Positions 43,589-51,821 of a DNA stretch of 61,701 nt are shown piece after piece. The position numbers and the translations under genes were made by a program. The stretch is from JBMNCQ01 sp049366715 (lineage in GTDB: Bacteria; Bacillota; Peptococcia; Peptococcales; BICA1-8). The stretch covers positions 1-61,701 of the forward strand of contig JBMNCQ010000041.1 in assembly GCA_049366715.1 (NCBI GenBank), read 5' to 3'. Within the stretch, counting starts at the first letter, position 1. Each line of letters begins with the position of its first letter. The notes beneath the pieces are model-generated. The model was not told where the DNA came from. It ran no database searches and saw nothing but the letters and a program-made list of their open reading frames with translations.

Positions 43589-44767
43589 ATGCATATCACG
43601 GAAGGTCTTCTGCAGGAGTATTTAGATCATGAAACGACTGAACTGCACAAAGAAATGATTGAAAAACATCTCCGGCAATGTTCCTTGTGTTCCGCTAAAC
43701 TTACTGAACTCCGGGAGCTGGGAGAGTTTGTGGATAATAATCTGGCAGAATACACGGAGCAAATAGAGAAAATTCCTGCTCATACTAAAGGGGCTTATGA
43801 AAGGTTTACATCTCTAACGGGAAAACACAAATGGAAGGGATTGGTGGGTAAAATGCTAAATTACCGAAAATTAGCTGCCGGTTTAGCGGTTACAATTATT
43901 TTTGCAACTACTTTTTTTCTGCCTCCTGTCCGGCAGGCTGCTGCAGATTTCCTGCATATTTTCAGGGTGCAAAAAGTGGAAACTGTCCAGTTAAATATCG
44001 AAGATTTAAATAAAATCCGTGATGAGTTTATGAATAAAGTGGGAGAGATTGATTTAAAACAGCTGGGTAAAGCCGCGATTATCAGTCAGCCTCAAACCGA
44101 AGTCATGCCCCTGGCTGATACCCTTCAGATCATGCCCTTTGCCGTAAAGTATCCGGCGGATTATGATCTGAACAGCGATGTAGAAATAAATGGTGAATTT
44201 GCCGTAGATCTGACTTTAAACATTTCAGAGGTTAACAATGTCTTACGGCAGTTAGGTTCCCATAAACTTTTACCGGAAGAGTTGGACGGCAAATCTTTTT
44301 CCATTTATAGTCCGGGTCAAGTGGGTATAAAAATAGACGGGGGAGCGATTATTGCAGGGGAAGACGTCCGGCTTGTTGTTGATGGGGAGAGAATACCGCC
44401 GGACGGGGTCAAAATCCGCAATGGCAATAAAAATTTTGTGTATTTCAGCCAGATAGGCAGTCCGGAATTTACCGTTCCTGACGGAGTAGATATTGCAGAA
44501 TTGCAGGAAGTTCTCCTGGATGTTCCCATTATTCCTTCCGGACTGAAAGACAACCTCAAAAAGATTCAGGACTGGCAGCATACTCTGGTCGTGCCTACTG
44601 CCGGAAATAATGAGATTGTAAGGATTAATGGAGAAAAGGCTGTTTTAGAACAAACTGACTATGGCAGCACTTTGTTCTGGGTTAGTGACGGTGTTATTTA
44701 TAGCTTGTCCGGTTCCCAGGATGCTGATCTGGTAGAAATAGCTGATCATTTGAGGGATTTGCAATGA
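43589..44767 (+). CDS. Membrane anti-sigma factor with zinc-finger (ZAS) domain
   Basis: A 392-residue protein. Residues ~1-45 form a zinc-containing anti-sigma domain with HLRQCSLC (H-x3-C-x2-C). A single membrane segment follows (~92-110; LAAGLAVTIIFATTFFLP), then a ~280-residue outer domain that may sense envelope state. Placed directly after the ECF sigma gene and overlapping the ABC ATPase gene by four bases (ATGA). It should hold the sigma factor inactive until a signal acts on the outer domain. Confidence 0.88.
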   Translation: MHITEGLLQEYLDHETTELHKEMIEKHLRQCSLCSAKLTELRELGEFVDNNLAEYTEQIEKIPAHTKGAYERFTSLTGKHKWKGLVGKMLNYRKLAAGLAVTIIFATTFFLPPVRQAAADFLHIFRVQKVETVQLNIEDLNKIRDEFMNKVGEIDLKQLGKAAIISQPQTEVMPLADTLQIMPFAVKYPADYDLNSDVEINGEFAVDLTLNISEVNNVLRQLGSHKLLPEELDGKSFSIYSPGQVGIKIDGGAIIAGEDVRLVVDGERIPPDGVKIRNGNKNFVYFSQIGSPEFTVPDGVDIAELQEVLLDVPIIPSGLKDNLKKIQDWQHTLVVPTAGNNEIVRINGEKAVLEQTDYGSTLFWVSDGVIYSLSGSQDADLVEIADHLRDLQ

Positions 44768-45687
44768 TTATTGAAACCCACGGGTTAACAAAGCAATTTA
44801 ATAGCAAAGGCGGCTGCAAGGATATTTGCCTCTCGGTAACCGAGGGGCAAATCTTTGGTTTTCTCGGACCCAACGGGGCCGGCAAAAGTACCCTTGTGAA
44901 AACTTTATTAGGTCTGTTAATCCCGAATTCGGGACAGGCCTCGATCATGGGTAAGCCGCTGGGAAATATTGCGGTCCGGAAAAAAATAGGTTATCTGCCG
45001 GAATTATTCCGCTATCATGAGTGGCTTTCCGGTGCGGAATTATTAAAATTTCATGCTCAGTTACACGGTCTGGGCCCAGGAGAATACAGAGGTAAAATTG
45101 CCGAGGTGTTGGATATTGTCGGCCTGACAGGAAAAGAAAAACAAAAGGTAGGCACCTACAGTAAAGGAATGCAGCAAAGAATCGGCTTGGCGGTGGCGTT
45201 AATCAATGATCCCCGGCTGTTGTTTTTGGACGAACCGACTTCAGCCCTGGATCCCATCGGCAGAAAGGAAGTCCGGGATATATTACTGGAGTTAAAGAGT
45301 CAGAGGAAAACAGTATTTCTAAATAGTCATTTATTAAGTGAAGTAGAGACCCTTTGTGATGAATTGGCTGTCATAAATCAGGGGCAGATCGTAATAAACG
45401 GTTCCTGGCAGGATTTACAGGTTGATGAGATTCAATTGGAAATCACTTTGCAAAACTATTCTCCGCAGTTAAGAGAGGCGTTAAAATTAACAGTTGCGAG
45501 ATTAGAAGAAAACAATACTACGATTCTTCTCTCTTTACGGGCTGAAAAAGATATTAACAAATGCCTGGAAATTATTATTGGAAATGGTGGGATAATCACA
45601 AAGGTCCACACGAAACGTAAATCTTTGGAGGAGCTGTTTATGTTTTGGGTGAAGAAGGAAGGAACTGCCGATGGAGACGATCATTAA
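44764..45687 (+). CDS. ABC transporter ATP-binding protein
   Basis: A 307-residue ATPase of the multidrug/antibiotic exporter type: Walker A GPNGAGKST (~35), signature YSKGMQQRIG (~134), Walker B LLFLDEPTSALDP (~155), and a C-terminal extension of ~90 residues. Its ATG overlaps the anti-sigma stop, so its synthesis is coupled to the sigma/anti-sigma pair. It powers the following permease. Confidence 0.93.
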   Translation: MIIETHGLTKQFNSKGGCKDICLSVTEGQIFGFLGPNGAGKSTLVKTLLGLLIPNSGQASIMGKPLGNIAVRKKIGYLPELFRYHEWLSGAELLKFHAQLHGLGPGEYRGKIAEVLDIVGLTGKEKQKVGTYSKGMQQRIGLAVALINDPRLLFLDEPTSALDPIGRKEVRDILLELKSQRKTVFLNSHLLSEVETLCDELAVINQGQIVINGSWQDLQVDEIQLEITLQNYSPQLREALKLTVARLEENNTTILLSLRAEKDINKCLEIIIGNGGIITKVHTKRKSLEELFMFWVKKEGTADGDDH

Positions 45688-46516
45688 ATATTCTTTTAAA
45701 GAGATGGTTAAGAAAAAAATATTTATAGCTACTCTGGTTCTGGCAGTGATTTTTTTAATTTTATACGGAGGAGCTTTATATCTGGTCTATGACAGAGGAG
45801 GGGGGCCTACCGATCTGGTCATTAGAGCCGCAGTGTCCAGTCAGTTACTGGGGGCAGGCTTTTATTTCTCAACTTTTATAGTGGCTTTTCTGACTGTTTT
45901 AGGCAGTATAAGTACGGTGACAAATGAGACTGAGTCAGGTTTGCTCTATACTATTTTAACAAAACCCATAGCCAGACCTGTTTATCTGTTAGGAAAATAC
46001 CTGGGTCTGGCATGCATGATGACGGCTTTTGGGATATTTATGTTAGGTATGGTATTGATGATTAATATATTTTTTGCCGGGGAATTTTTATATGATTTTT
46101 CAATATTTAAAATTATCCAGGCTGTTGCAGTATATTCGTTGATTCCTTTATGTCTCTTATCGGTGGTATTTTTTTTAGGTATGAAACTAAAGTCACTGGC
46201 AACAGGAATTATTGTGATTATGCTTTTTATGCTAGGGGTAATCGGTGGCTTTTTAGAACAGATCGGAGTTGTGCTGGGTAAGCAGGAATTAGTGGATGTA
46301 GGTATTTTTACCAGTCTTTTAAGTCCCATGGACAGCTTGTACCGCAAATTTTTCAGTATCCTTTATGATACCGGAAATATGTCCCTTTCCCTGATCGCGA
46401 ACGGTCCCTTTGGAACCGGTCAGCCGCCTAGCGGCTGGATGGTAATCTATGCAGGGGTATTTACCGCAGTTTTTTTACTCTTAGCGATCGCTGCTTTTAA
46501 TAAACTGGATTTATAA
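45671..46516 (+). CDS. ABC-2 type transporter permease
   Basis: A 281-residue membrane protein with six predicted segments, in the ABC-2 (drug, lipid or envelope-stress exporter) style, including VTNETESGLLYTILTKPIARP (read in two parts) after the second segment. It overlaps the ATPase gene by 17 nt. As the last gene of the sigma-controlled operon, it probably exports a compound linked to the stress sensed by the sigma factor. Confidence 0.9.
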   Translation: METIIKYSFKEMVKKKIFIATLVLAVIFLILYGGALYLVYDRGGGPTDLVIRAAVSSQLLGAGFYFSTFIVAFLTVLGSISTVTNETESGLLYTILTKPIARPVYLLGKYLGLACMMTAFGIFMLGMVLMINIFFAGEFLYDFSIFKIIQAVAVYSLIPLCLLSVVFFLGMKLKSLATGIIVIMLFMLGVIGGFLEQIGVVLGKQELVDVGIFTSLLSPMDSLYRKFFSILYDTGNMSLSLIANGPFGTGQPPSGWMVIYAGVFTAVFLLLAIAAFNKLDL

Positions 46517-46522
46517 ATAAAA

Positions 46523-46553
46523 GACCAAAATCTTCAAAAGCAAGATTTTGGTC
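46523..46553 (+). terminator. Terminator-like hairpin after the ABC permease
   Basis: GACCAAAATCTT / AAGATTTTGGTC, 12-bp perfect stem with a 7-nt loop; no long T-run. Confidence 0.6.
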
Positions 46554-46598
46554 GTTCATTTAAATTGATAAAGTACTTATAACCCGGAACATATTTCT

Positions 46599-46619
46599 AA
46601 ACCATAAACCATAAACCAT
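46599..46619. repeat. Tandem heptamer repeat (AAACCAT x3)
   Basis: Three perfect copies of AAACCAT with a fourth degraded copy (GAACCAT) a few bases on, at the 3' side of the siroheme-protein gene. Confidence 0.7.
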
Positions 46620-46639
46620 AATCTATGAACCATTCTTGC

Positions 46640-47299
46640 CTATTCTTGCAAGGTCTTTTTTATTTCTTCCACGCCTATTCTGGGGACAAAACGGTAAAGT
46701 CTTTCCCGGCCTTTGGCATTTTCTTGATAGAATTCGGCAATTTTTTTAATTAAATCGAGAGTAGCTTCATCGGAGAGGTCTTCGGCCAGTACATCGGCGA
46801 TCCTGGCATTGCGGCCGGAGTTTCCGCCAATCATAACGGTCCAGCCGGTATCTTTTTTACCAAATAAGCCTATGTCCCGGACAAACCCTTCCCCGCAGTT
46901 AAGCGGACAGCCGGAGACACCGACTTTTGTTTTGGCAGGGAGAGTCATATTTGTTAATAAATCATCTATTCTTTGAGCCATGGCTAAGGAGTCCCTTTGG
47001 CCCAGGCGGCAAACTTCCGTACCGGGGCAGGATTGTACATAATGGAGACAGGCACCGACAGGATAGCCTACTTCCAGGTCCAGGTCATTCCAGATATTTT
47101 CAATATCTGCTTTTTTTATTCCGGCCAGAACAATTCTCTGGGCAGAAGTAATTTTTAAGACAGGTATCTGATATTTTTTTGCTATTTCAGCGATCTTTTC
47201 CAGAATCTGCGGTGTAAGAAGTCCCTGAGGGATTTTAGGTACAATTGCATAAGTTTCTTTATCTTTTTGTAGAATTCCTTCACGAGCCGAGTCTGCCAT
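46640..47299 (-). CDS. Small nitrite/sulfite reductase-like siroheme-iron-sulfur protein
   Basis: A 219-residue protein with one siroheme/4Fe-4S module. The cluster motif C-x5-C (CPGTEVC) and C-x3-C (CPLNC) are intact, and the N-terminal ferredoxin-like part (~15-70) is present once. Assimilatory enzymes have two such halves (~550 residues); this is the compact single-module form seen in archaea and strict anaerobes, with uncertain substrate (sulfite, nitrite or other). AAAGGGG precedes the ATG. It stands alone. Confidence 0.85.
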   Translation of the reverse strand: MADSAREGILQKDKETYAIVPKIPQGLLTPQILEKIAEIAKKYQIPVLKITSAQRIVLAGIKKADIENIWNDLDLEVGYPVGACLHYVQSCPGTEVCRLGQRDSLAMAQRIDDLLTNMTLPAKTKVGVSGCPLNCGEGFVRDIGLFGKKDTGWTVMIGGNSGRNARIADVLAEDLSDEATLDLIKKIAEFYQENAKGRERLYRFVPRIGVEEIKKTLQE

Positions 47300-47465
47300 A
47301 AAAATACCCCTTTCATGATATAATCAATATTAAAAAATTATATACTATTCCATTAGATTTGTCTATTTATAAGAAAATTATAAAATAAAACTTTTAATTT
47401 TAAAGTAAAAGTAATAATATTTTAACGTAATAATATTTTAATAGACATAGAAAGAAGGGTTTGTT

Positions 47466-48521
47466 TTGGCAGAACAACTAATCAATACAGCAGCATTGTT
47501 AGCAATCGGTTATGTTAGCGCATACGTAGGAGCCAGATTAAAGATACCTACTTCGAGGTTAATCGGGCCGATATTGGCAGTAGGAATTGTCAACGGGTTA
47601 GGATTAAATTTAAAAGAACCTCAGTATTTAGTACTGATATGTTCAGTTATCCTGGGGATAAATATTGGATTGAAAATTAATAAGAAATCCGTTCAGCAGA
47701 TTAAATCTTTACTAAAGCCGGGGTTGATCATTGTCTGCTGGTATGTATTGGTAACTTTTTTTTATGGAGAAATTTTGTCCGGGTTTTCCGTATTGGATGA
47801 GACAACAGCGTTCTTGGCCGTAGTTCCCGGCGGGGTTGCCGAAGTAAGTATTCTGGCGTTATCCTATGATGCTGATTTGGCAGAAATCACCTGTTTTCAA
47901 ATTACCAGAATATTATCAATATTTATCTTAATTCCTCCTTTAATCCGAAAATTTCATGGGGGCGAACAGGATAAAGGGGAGACACCGGAAGCTGCTAATG
48001 AAGGAGAACCTCTGACTCAGCATACCGGTCAGTTAGCCAATTGGTTTAAGCTCTTCTGCGTCGGTGCACTGGGAAGTATTCTTTTTACCCTAGGAAATGT
48101 TCCGGCGGGAAGGATTTTAGGTGCGATCCTGTTTACTGCCGCTTATAATCTTTACAGTTCGAAGAGCGTGGCCCCGGTACCGCCGAAATGGCTTAATTTT
48201 GCGTTCATCGGGATAGGAAGTTTTATTGGTTCCAGTGTTACCCGGGAGAGTCTAATCACGATACCGAAGCTAGTATTTCCAATTATATTACTGACAGTAT
48301 TAATCATTGGCAGCAGCTTGATTCTGGCAGTAATTTACAGCAAAATTTTCAAATGGAATATTTTAACGGGTTTTCTGGGTATCGTTCCCGGAGGTATGAT
48401 GCCGATGATCTTAATTGCCGATGAACTAAATGCCAATATCGTTGTTGTCAGTACATTGCAGCTGCTGCGTTTTTTAACTGCAATTATCGTAATCCCCTTT
48501 GTATACAGGTATTTCTTATAA
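47466..48521 (+). CDS. AbrB/Mox (PF05145-type) duplicated membrane protein
   Basis: A 351-residue membrane protein with two similar halves (~1-165 and ~190-351), each with SRLIGPIL... / PAGRILGAIL... and later VPGGVAEVSIL / VPGGMMPMIL, the hallmark of the AbrB (putative ammonia monooxygenase) family. Often called a transporter; true function unknown. TTG start with AAGAAGGG upstream. Confidence 0.9.
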   Translation: MAEQLINTAALLAIGYVSAYVGARLKIPTSRLIGPILAVGIVNGLGLNLKEPQYLVLICSVILGINIGLKINKKSVQQIKSLLKPGLIIVCWYVLVTFFYGEILSGFSVLDETTAFLAVVPGGVAEVSILALSYDADLAEITCFQITRILSIFILIPPLIRKFHGGEQDKGETPEAANEGEPLTQHTGQLANWFKLFCVGALGSILFTLGNVPAGRILGAILFTAAYNLYSSKSVAPVPPKWLNFAFIGIGSFIGSSVTRESLITIPKLVFPIILLTVLIIGSSLILAVIYSKIFKWNILTGFLGIVPGGMMPMILIADELNANIVVVSTLQLLRFLTAIIVIPFVYRYFL

Positions 48522-48594
48522 GTGCTGAGTATTTACTTTCTTAGCTTGTCCCCCCTTGTTTTATAAAATCTATAATTAGAGAAGGGAGCTACTA

Positions 48595-49365
48595 ATGAAA
48601 ATCCATGTTTTGGTCGATAATTGTGCAGGCAAAGCCTGTGCTTCAGAATGGGGCTTGTCTTTTTATATTGAAGCTGAAATCAATATTCTCTTTGATTTTG
48701 GCGCATCGGATCTATTCTTGAAAAACGGGGAAAAGAATAAGGTGGATTTTGCGAAACTGGATTATTTAGTACTAAGCCACGGGCATTGGGATCATGGTAA
48801 CGGCTTAAGATTCTTAAGGGATAAAAAACTGGTTTGTCATCCTGCTGCTTTTACCAGACGTATTAGCGGGGAGCGTAAGACAGGGCTGCCTCTTACTAAA
48901 GAAGAATGTTTGAAAAGGTTTGAACTTATTTTAGCCGCAGATCCCTGTGATCTGACTGAAAAATTTACTTTTTTAGGGCAAATACCCAGAAATAATAAAT
49001 TTGAAGCACAGGATACGGAATTTAGCCAAGAAGATGGAAGTAAAGATTACCTGGAAGACGATTCGGCTCTGGTTTATAAAGGGGAGGAAGGATTAATCAT
49101 TGTCTCGGGATGTGCTCATTCCGGAATTTGCAACATTGTTGATTATGCGGTAAAGGTTACCGGTATTAACAAAATAAAAGCTGTAATCGGGGGGTTTCAT
49201 CTTAAGAAAGGCGATAGTATTACAGCAAAGACGATAGATCATTTAAAAGCACTCCGTGTAGAGCAGGTAATCCCCACTCATTGTACGGCATTTCCGGCTT
49301 TGGTAGAGTTTAATAAGCACTTTGGCAGCAGCCAGATCTATGCAGGACAGGTGATTGAATTATAA
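48595..49365 (+). CDS. MBL-fold metallohydrolase (COG1237-type)
   Basis: A 256-residue metallo-beta-lactamase fold protein with the metal motif LSHGHWDHGNG (~60-70), VSGCAHSGICNIV (~165) and a C-terminal VIPTHCTAF. This subgroup includes proteins related to methanopterin synthesis-type and other small-molecule hydrolases, so the substrate is open. GAAGGGAG precedes the ATG. Confidence 0.9.
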   Translation: MKIHVLVDNCAGKACASEWGLSFYIEAEINILFDFGASDLFLKNGEKNKVDFAKLDYLVLSHGHWDHGNGLRFLRDKKLVCHPAAFTRRISGERKTGLPLTKEECLKRFELILAADPCDLTEKFTFLGQIPRNNKFEAQDTEFSQEDGSKDYLEDDSALVYKGEEGLIIVSGCAHSGICNIVDYAVKVTGINKIKAVIGGFHLKKGDSITAKTIDHLKALRVEQVIPTHCTAFPALVEFNKHFGSSQIYAGQVIEL

Positions 49366-49411
49366 TCTTTTATGTGTGGTTGCGGGCAACTGGCAATGCT
49401 CTAATAGATAG

Positions 49412-49723
49412 TTATCTATCCCAGTTGCATTTCAAGTCATTCAATGCGGTTAAAACACTGCTTTTATTCGTACCGTGAATCCTTAGATTCAGTTCATTAT
49501 AAATTTCCAAAAATCCTTCATCCGTAAGTTTTTTCCCTTTTAATAAATTTGTTATAAATTTTATTTCCAGATTATTACATAATGTGCACTCGGCAGCAAG
49601 GATTAATTCTGTTGGTAAATCGATTTCTACGCCAATCGTAATAAATTGAAATAATTTATCTTCTGTGGTATTTTTTTTGACCCGTGCCTTTCCTGTTAAA
49701 AAGAGGGTAAAATTATTTTCCAT
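49412..49723 (-). CDS. DUF3870 family protein
   Basis: A 103-residue protein matching DUF3870: LFLTGKARVKKNTTEDKLF, VEIDLPTELILAAECTLCNNL and LLKGKKLTDEG.... ending in a short helix. These proteins have unknown function and in other bacteria often sit by acid or amino-acid metabolism genes. ATG 49723 follows AGGAGGT; the frame opens 21 nt earlier. Convergent with the MBL-fold gene. Confidence 0.82.
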   Translation of the reverse strand: MENNFTLFLTGKARVKKNTTEDKLFQFITIGVEIDLPTELILAAECTLCNNLEIKFITNLLKGKKLTDEGFLEIYNELNLRIHGTNKSSVLTALNDLKCNWDR

Positions 49724-49864
49724 TTTTATACCTCCTGAAAACAAACCTAACTAAATATTACCAAATAAAAGAAAGGGTTTAAATAATTATTATTAGCTAA
49801 AAACTTTAATGTAAAAATGCATAGCAAAATAATTTTTCCCCGGAACGGTGGCAAAATCCATGTA

Positions 49865-49888
49865 AAAAGTCGCCCCAAGGGCGACTTT
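49865..49888 (-). terminator. Terminator of the lysine-riboswitch unit
   Basis: AAAGTCGCCC / GGGCGACTTT, 10-bp perfect stem with a 3-nt loop. On the minus strand a short T-run follows. It lies 65 nt past the stop of the 56-residue gene. Confidence 0.8.
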
Positions 49889-49952
49889 AAAATTTTTCAG
49901 GGGATATTTTCTTTTAAGCCGGTAACACGGCCTAATGAGTATCTTTTCTCAT

Positions 49953-50123
49953 TTAATTTTTATTGATCCAAGTAGTAAAGTTCCTTTGCTGCTGATATTC
50001 CTGGTATAAATAAATCAGACATTCTCCTTCACAGGAATTCATTTCTTCTTCGCCTAATTGAAAAGTCACTTTATGTTCGGAATCCAGGGGATTACCGCAG
50101 TAACTGCAATATAATTCTTTCAT
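49953..50123 (-). CDS. 56-residue CX2C/CX3C protein directly after a lysine riboswitch
   Basis: A short gene encoding MKELYCSYCGNPLDSEHK... and ending TTWINKN. It has two Cys pairs, CSYC (6, 9) and CEGEC (31, 35), the spacing of a small zinc ribbon or metal knuckle, followed by a Gln/Tyr-rich helix (LIYLYQEYQQQR). The start ATG 50123 has AGGAGGT seven bases upstream. The transcript starts at a lysine riboswitch and ends at a terminator, and nothing else is between them. I do not recognise the protein. It may be a lysine-responsive regulator, a metal-binding adaptor or a partner of another protein; the sequence does not decide. Confidence 0.78.
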   Translation of the reverse strand: MKELYCSYCGNPLDSEHKVTFQLGEEEMNSCEGECLIYLYQEYQQQRNFTTWINKN

Positions 50124-50156
50124 GTTTTACCTCCTAGTGGTTTATTTTAGGGTAAT

Positions 50157-50181
50157 AAAAAAAGCTTCTGCCAAAGAAGCC
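50157..50181 (-). terminator. Riboswitch terminator (lysine expression platform)
   Basis: On the minus strand GCTTCT / AGAAGC with a 5-nt loop runs into seven Ts, between the aptamer and the 56-residue gene. It indicates transcription attenuation when lysine binds. Confidence 0.85.
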
Positions 50182-50211
50182 GGTGTAAAAACCACTAACC
50201 TCCTTTCCTCC

Positions 50212-50392
50212 GTGAGATAGCACTCCATCAAGGGGTGGATAAAATCCCTTAATGACAGTCCTGCATCTGTTCGTATGCAGACCCAGCACAGTAAGTGGGC
50301 ACTTAACTGCACTTCGGCGGTAACTCCTTTCCTATGCTTCCCAGCTTCCCAAGCTCCACATAATACTCTTAGGTACCGCGCCTCTACCTCAC
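50212..50392 (-). ncRNA. Lysine riboswitch aptamer
   Basis: Read on the minus strand: GTGAGGTAGAGGCGCGG, CTAAGAGTA, GGAAAGGAGTTACCGCCGAAG, GTGCTGGGTCTGCA, TGCAGGACTGTCA and GGAGTGCTATCTC follow in order, as in the lysine (L-box) riboswitch. The P1 strands GTGAGGTAG and CTATCTCAC pair over nine base pairs. It lies upstream of a terminator and a 56-residue gene. Confidence 0.94.
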
Positions 50393-50430
50393 CTCGGAAT
50401 GAGATGAGGTATTTTTATATAATTTTCTTA

Positions 50431-50459
50431 ATGATATCATATTAAGAAAATAGTTGCAA
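50431..50459 (-). promoter_or_regulatory. Promoter of the lysine-riboswitch unit
   Basis: On the minus strand TTGCAA, 17-nt spacer and TATCAT. The inverted repeat TTTTCTTAAT / ATTAAGAAAA (50423-50450, 10-bp arms) covers the -10 region, a place for a repressor. Confidence 0.65.
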
Positions 50460-50530
50460 GTATATTGAATACAAAATGACTTACAAAAATTGCAAAAATT
50501 ACAAGTATCATAATCTAAGCGGATTGTATA

Positions 50531-50559
50531 TTGAAAATCATGTTTTAAAAGGATATTAT
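50531..50559 (+). promoter_or_regulatory. Promoter for the 71-residue zinc-ribbon gene
   Basis: TTGAAA (50531-50536), 17-nt spacer, TATTAT (50554-50559), 43 nt before the start codon. Confidence 0.65.
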
Positions 50560-50601
50560 TATCTTTAAGTAGTTAATCATCAGTTGTCTGGAGGGTTAGT
50601 C

Positions 50602-50817
50602 ATGTATGAAAGGTCCTATAAGCTGATTTGTCAGGATTGCGGTTGGTATGTAATCTTAAGAAGAAACGGCGGAATGGTATCCATGTTCATTAATAATTTT
50701 AATGCCTGTCCTAAATGTAACGGCACCACATTTGTTACCTCCATTCCGACATTACTTGAAACAATAAATCCTCTTGAACAGTTTCGCAAATACTACTATA
50801 AAATAAGAGGTAAATAA
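50602..50817 (+). CDS. 71-residue zinc-ribbon protein
   Basis: A small protein with two Cys pairs, CQDC (~8) and CPKC (~35), with hydrophobic residues and RRNGG between them, then a C-terminal Tyr/Lys-rich helix (FRKYYYKIRGK). GGAGGG precedes ATG 50602. It is divergent from the lysine-riboswitch micro-gene, and both are small Cys-pair proteins. No family recognised. Confidence 0.75.
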   Translation: MYERSYKLICQDCGWYVILRRNGGMVSMFINNFNACPKCNGTTFVTSIPTLLETINPLEQFRKYYYKIRGK

Positions 50818-50907
50818 TGATTGTAATTTCCTGCGATTAGTCGAGAAGATATTTCTTTATTCAAGGGAAGTATTTAGAAACAAGGGGCATGAACGGGAGG
50901 CTTAATA

Positions 50908-51801
50908 TTGATCTTTTTTAATGTTGTATTACCTGTATTATTAATGTTTGGCATAGGATTCGTAGTGCAAAAAAAGTTTGCACTGGATATTCAGACAGTG
51001 TCAACTATCGGGTTATATGTATTTTTACCTGCTTTAGTGTTTAAAACTATGTATGAAGCACAATGGAGTATTAATTTTCTGCATATTAGTATTTATCTGG
51101 TAATTCTGGTGCATTTTTTGATCTTGTTAAATCTTGTCATAAATAAATTTCTGAAATTGCAAGGTGATGAAAAAAGCGCTTTGATTTTAGCTACTTCCTT
51201 TATGAATAACGGCAATTTTGGCGTTCCCATTGCGCTCTTAGCATTCGGAGAAAAAGCCTTTAGTTATTCAATCTTCATTATGATTATTCATACAATTTTA
51301 ATGAGTACGACGGGAATTTATATTGCGGCACGGGGAAAGGCTTCCTTTAAGGCGGCAGTACATAAGGTTGTCAAAAATCCGATTATTCATTCTGTATATC
51401 TTGCGATTTTCTGGAATATTTTCCAAATCCCTTTACCTGAGTCATTATTAAAAGTAATAGATATTTTAGCCCAGGGTGCTATTCCCCTGATCATGATTAC
51501 TCTCAGTATGCAGCTGGCTGAAATAAAATTAAATAAGATTGACTTAAATAAACTTAATATTGCTTTATTTGTCAGATTAATTTTATCACCCTTATTAGTT
51601 TTTACCGTATTAAGTTTTTTAAATTTAGATCCGCTGCTGGAAAAAGTAATGATCCTCCAGGCCGGTATGCCCACTGCCGCTATTATTACGATGTATGCCC
51701 TGGAATATGATGTTTTGCCGGATTTTGTTTCCACGGTGACCTTTATCAGTACGGTTTTAAGTATGCTGACTTTAACGATAATCCTGACTTTTCTTACTTA
51801 A
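50908..51801 (+). CDS. AEC (auxin efflux carrier) family transporter
   Basis: A 297-residue protein with about ten membrane segments in two halves, typical of AEC/PIN-like bacterial permeases: NGNFGVPIALLAFGE near ~100 and QAGMPTAAIITMYALEYD near ~255. Relatives carry malate, malonate or other carboxylates. TTG start with GGGAGG upstream. It is followed 20 nt later by the YczE-type gene. Confidence 0.9.
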   Translation: MIFFNVVLPVLLMFGIGFVVQKKFALDIQTVSTIGLYVFLPALVFKTMYEAQWSINFLHISIYLVILVHFLILLNLVINKFLKLQGDEKSALILATSFMNNGNFGVPIALLAFGEKAFSYSIFIMIIHTILMSTTGIYIAARGKASFKAAVHKVVKNPIIHSVYLAIFWNIFQIPLPESLLKVIDILAQGAIPLIMITLSMQLAEIKLNKIDLNKLNIALFVRLILSPLLVFTVLSFLNLDPLLEKVMILQAGMPTAAIITMYALEYDVLPDFVSTVTFISTVLSMLTLTIILTFLT

Positions 51802-51821
51802 TTAGGAGATGAACAGATCAG

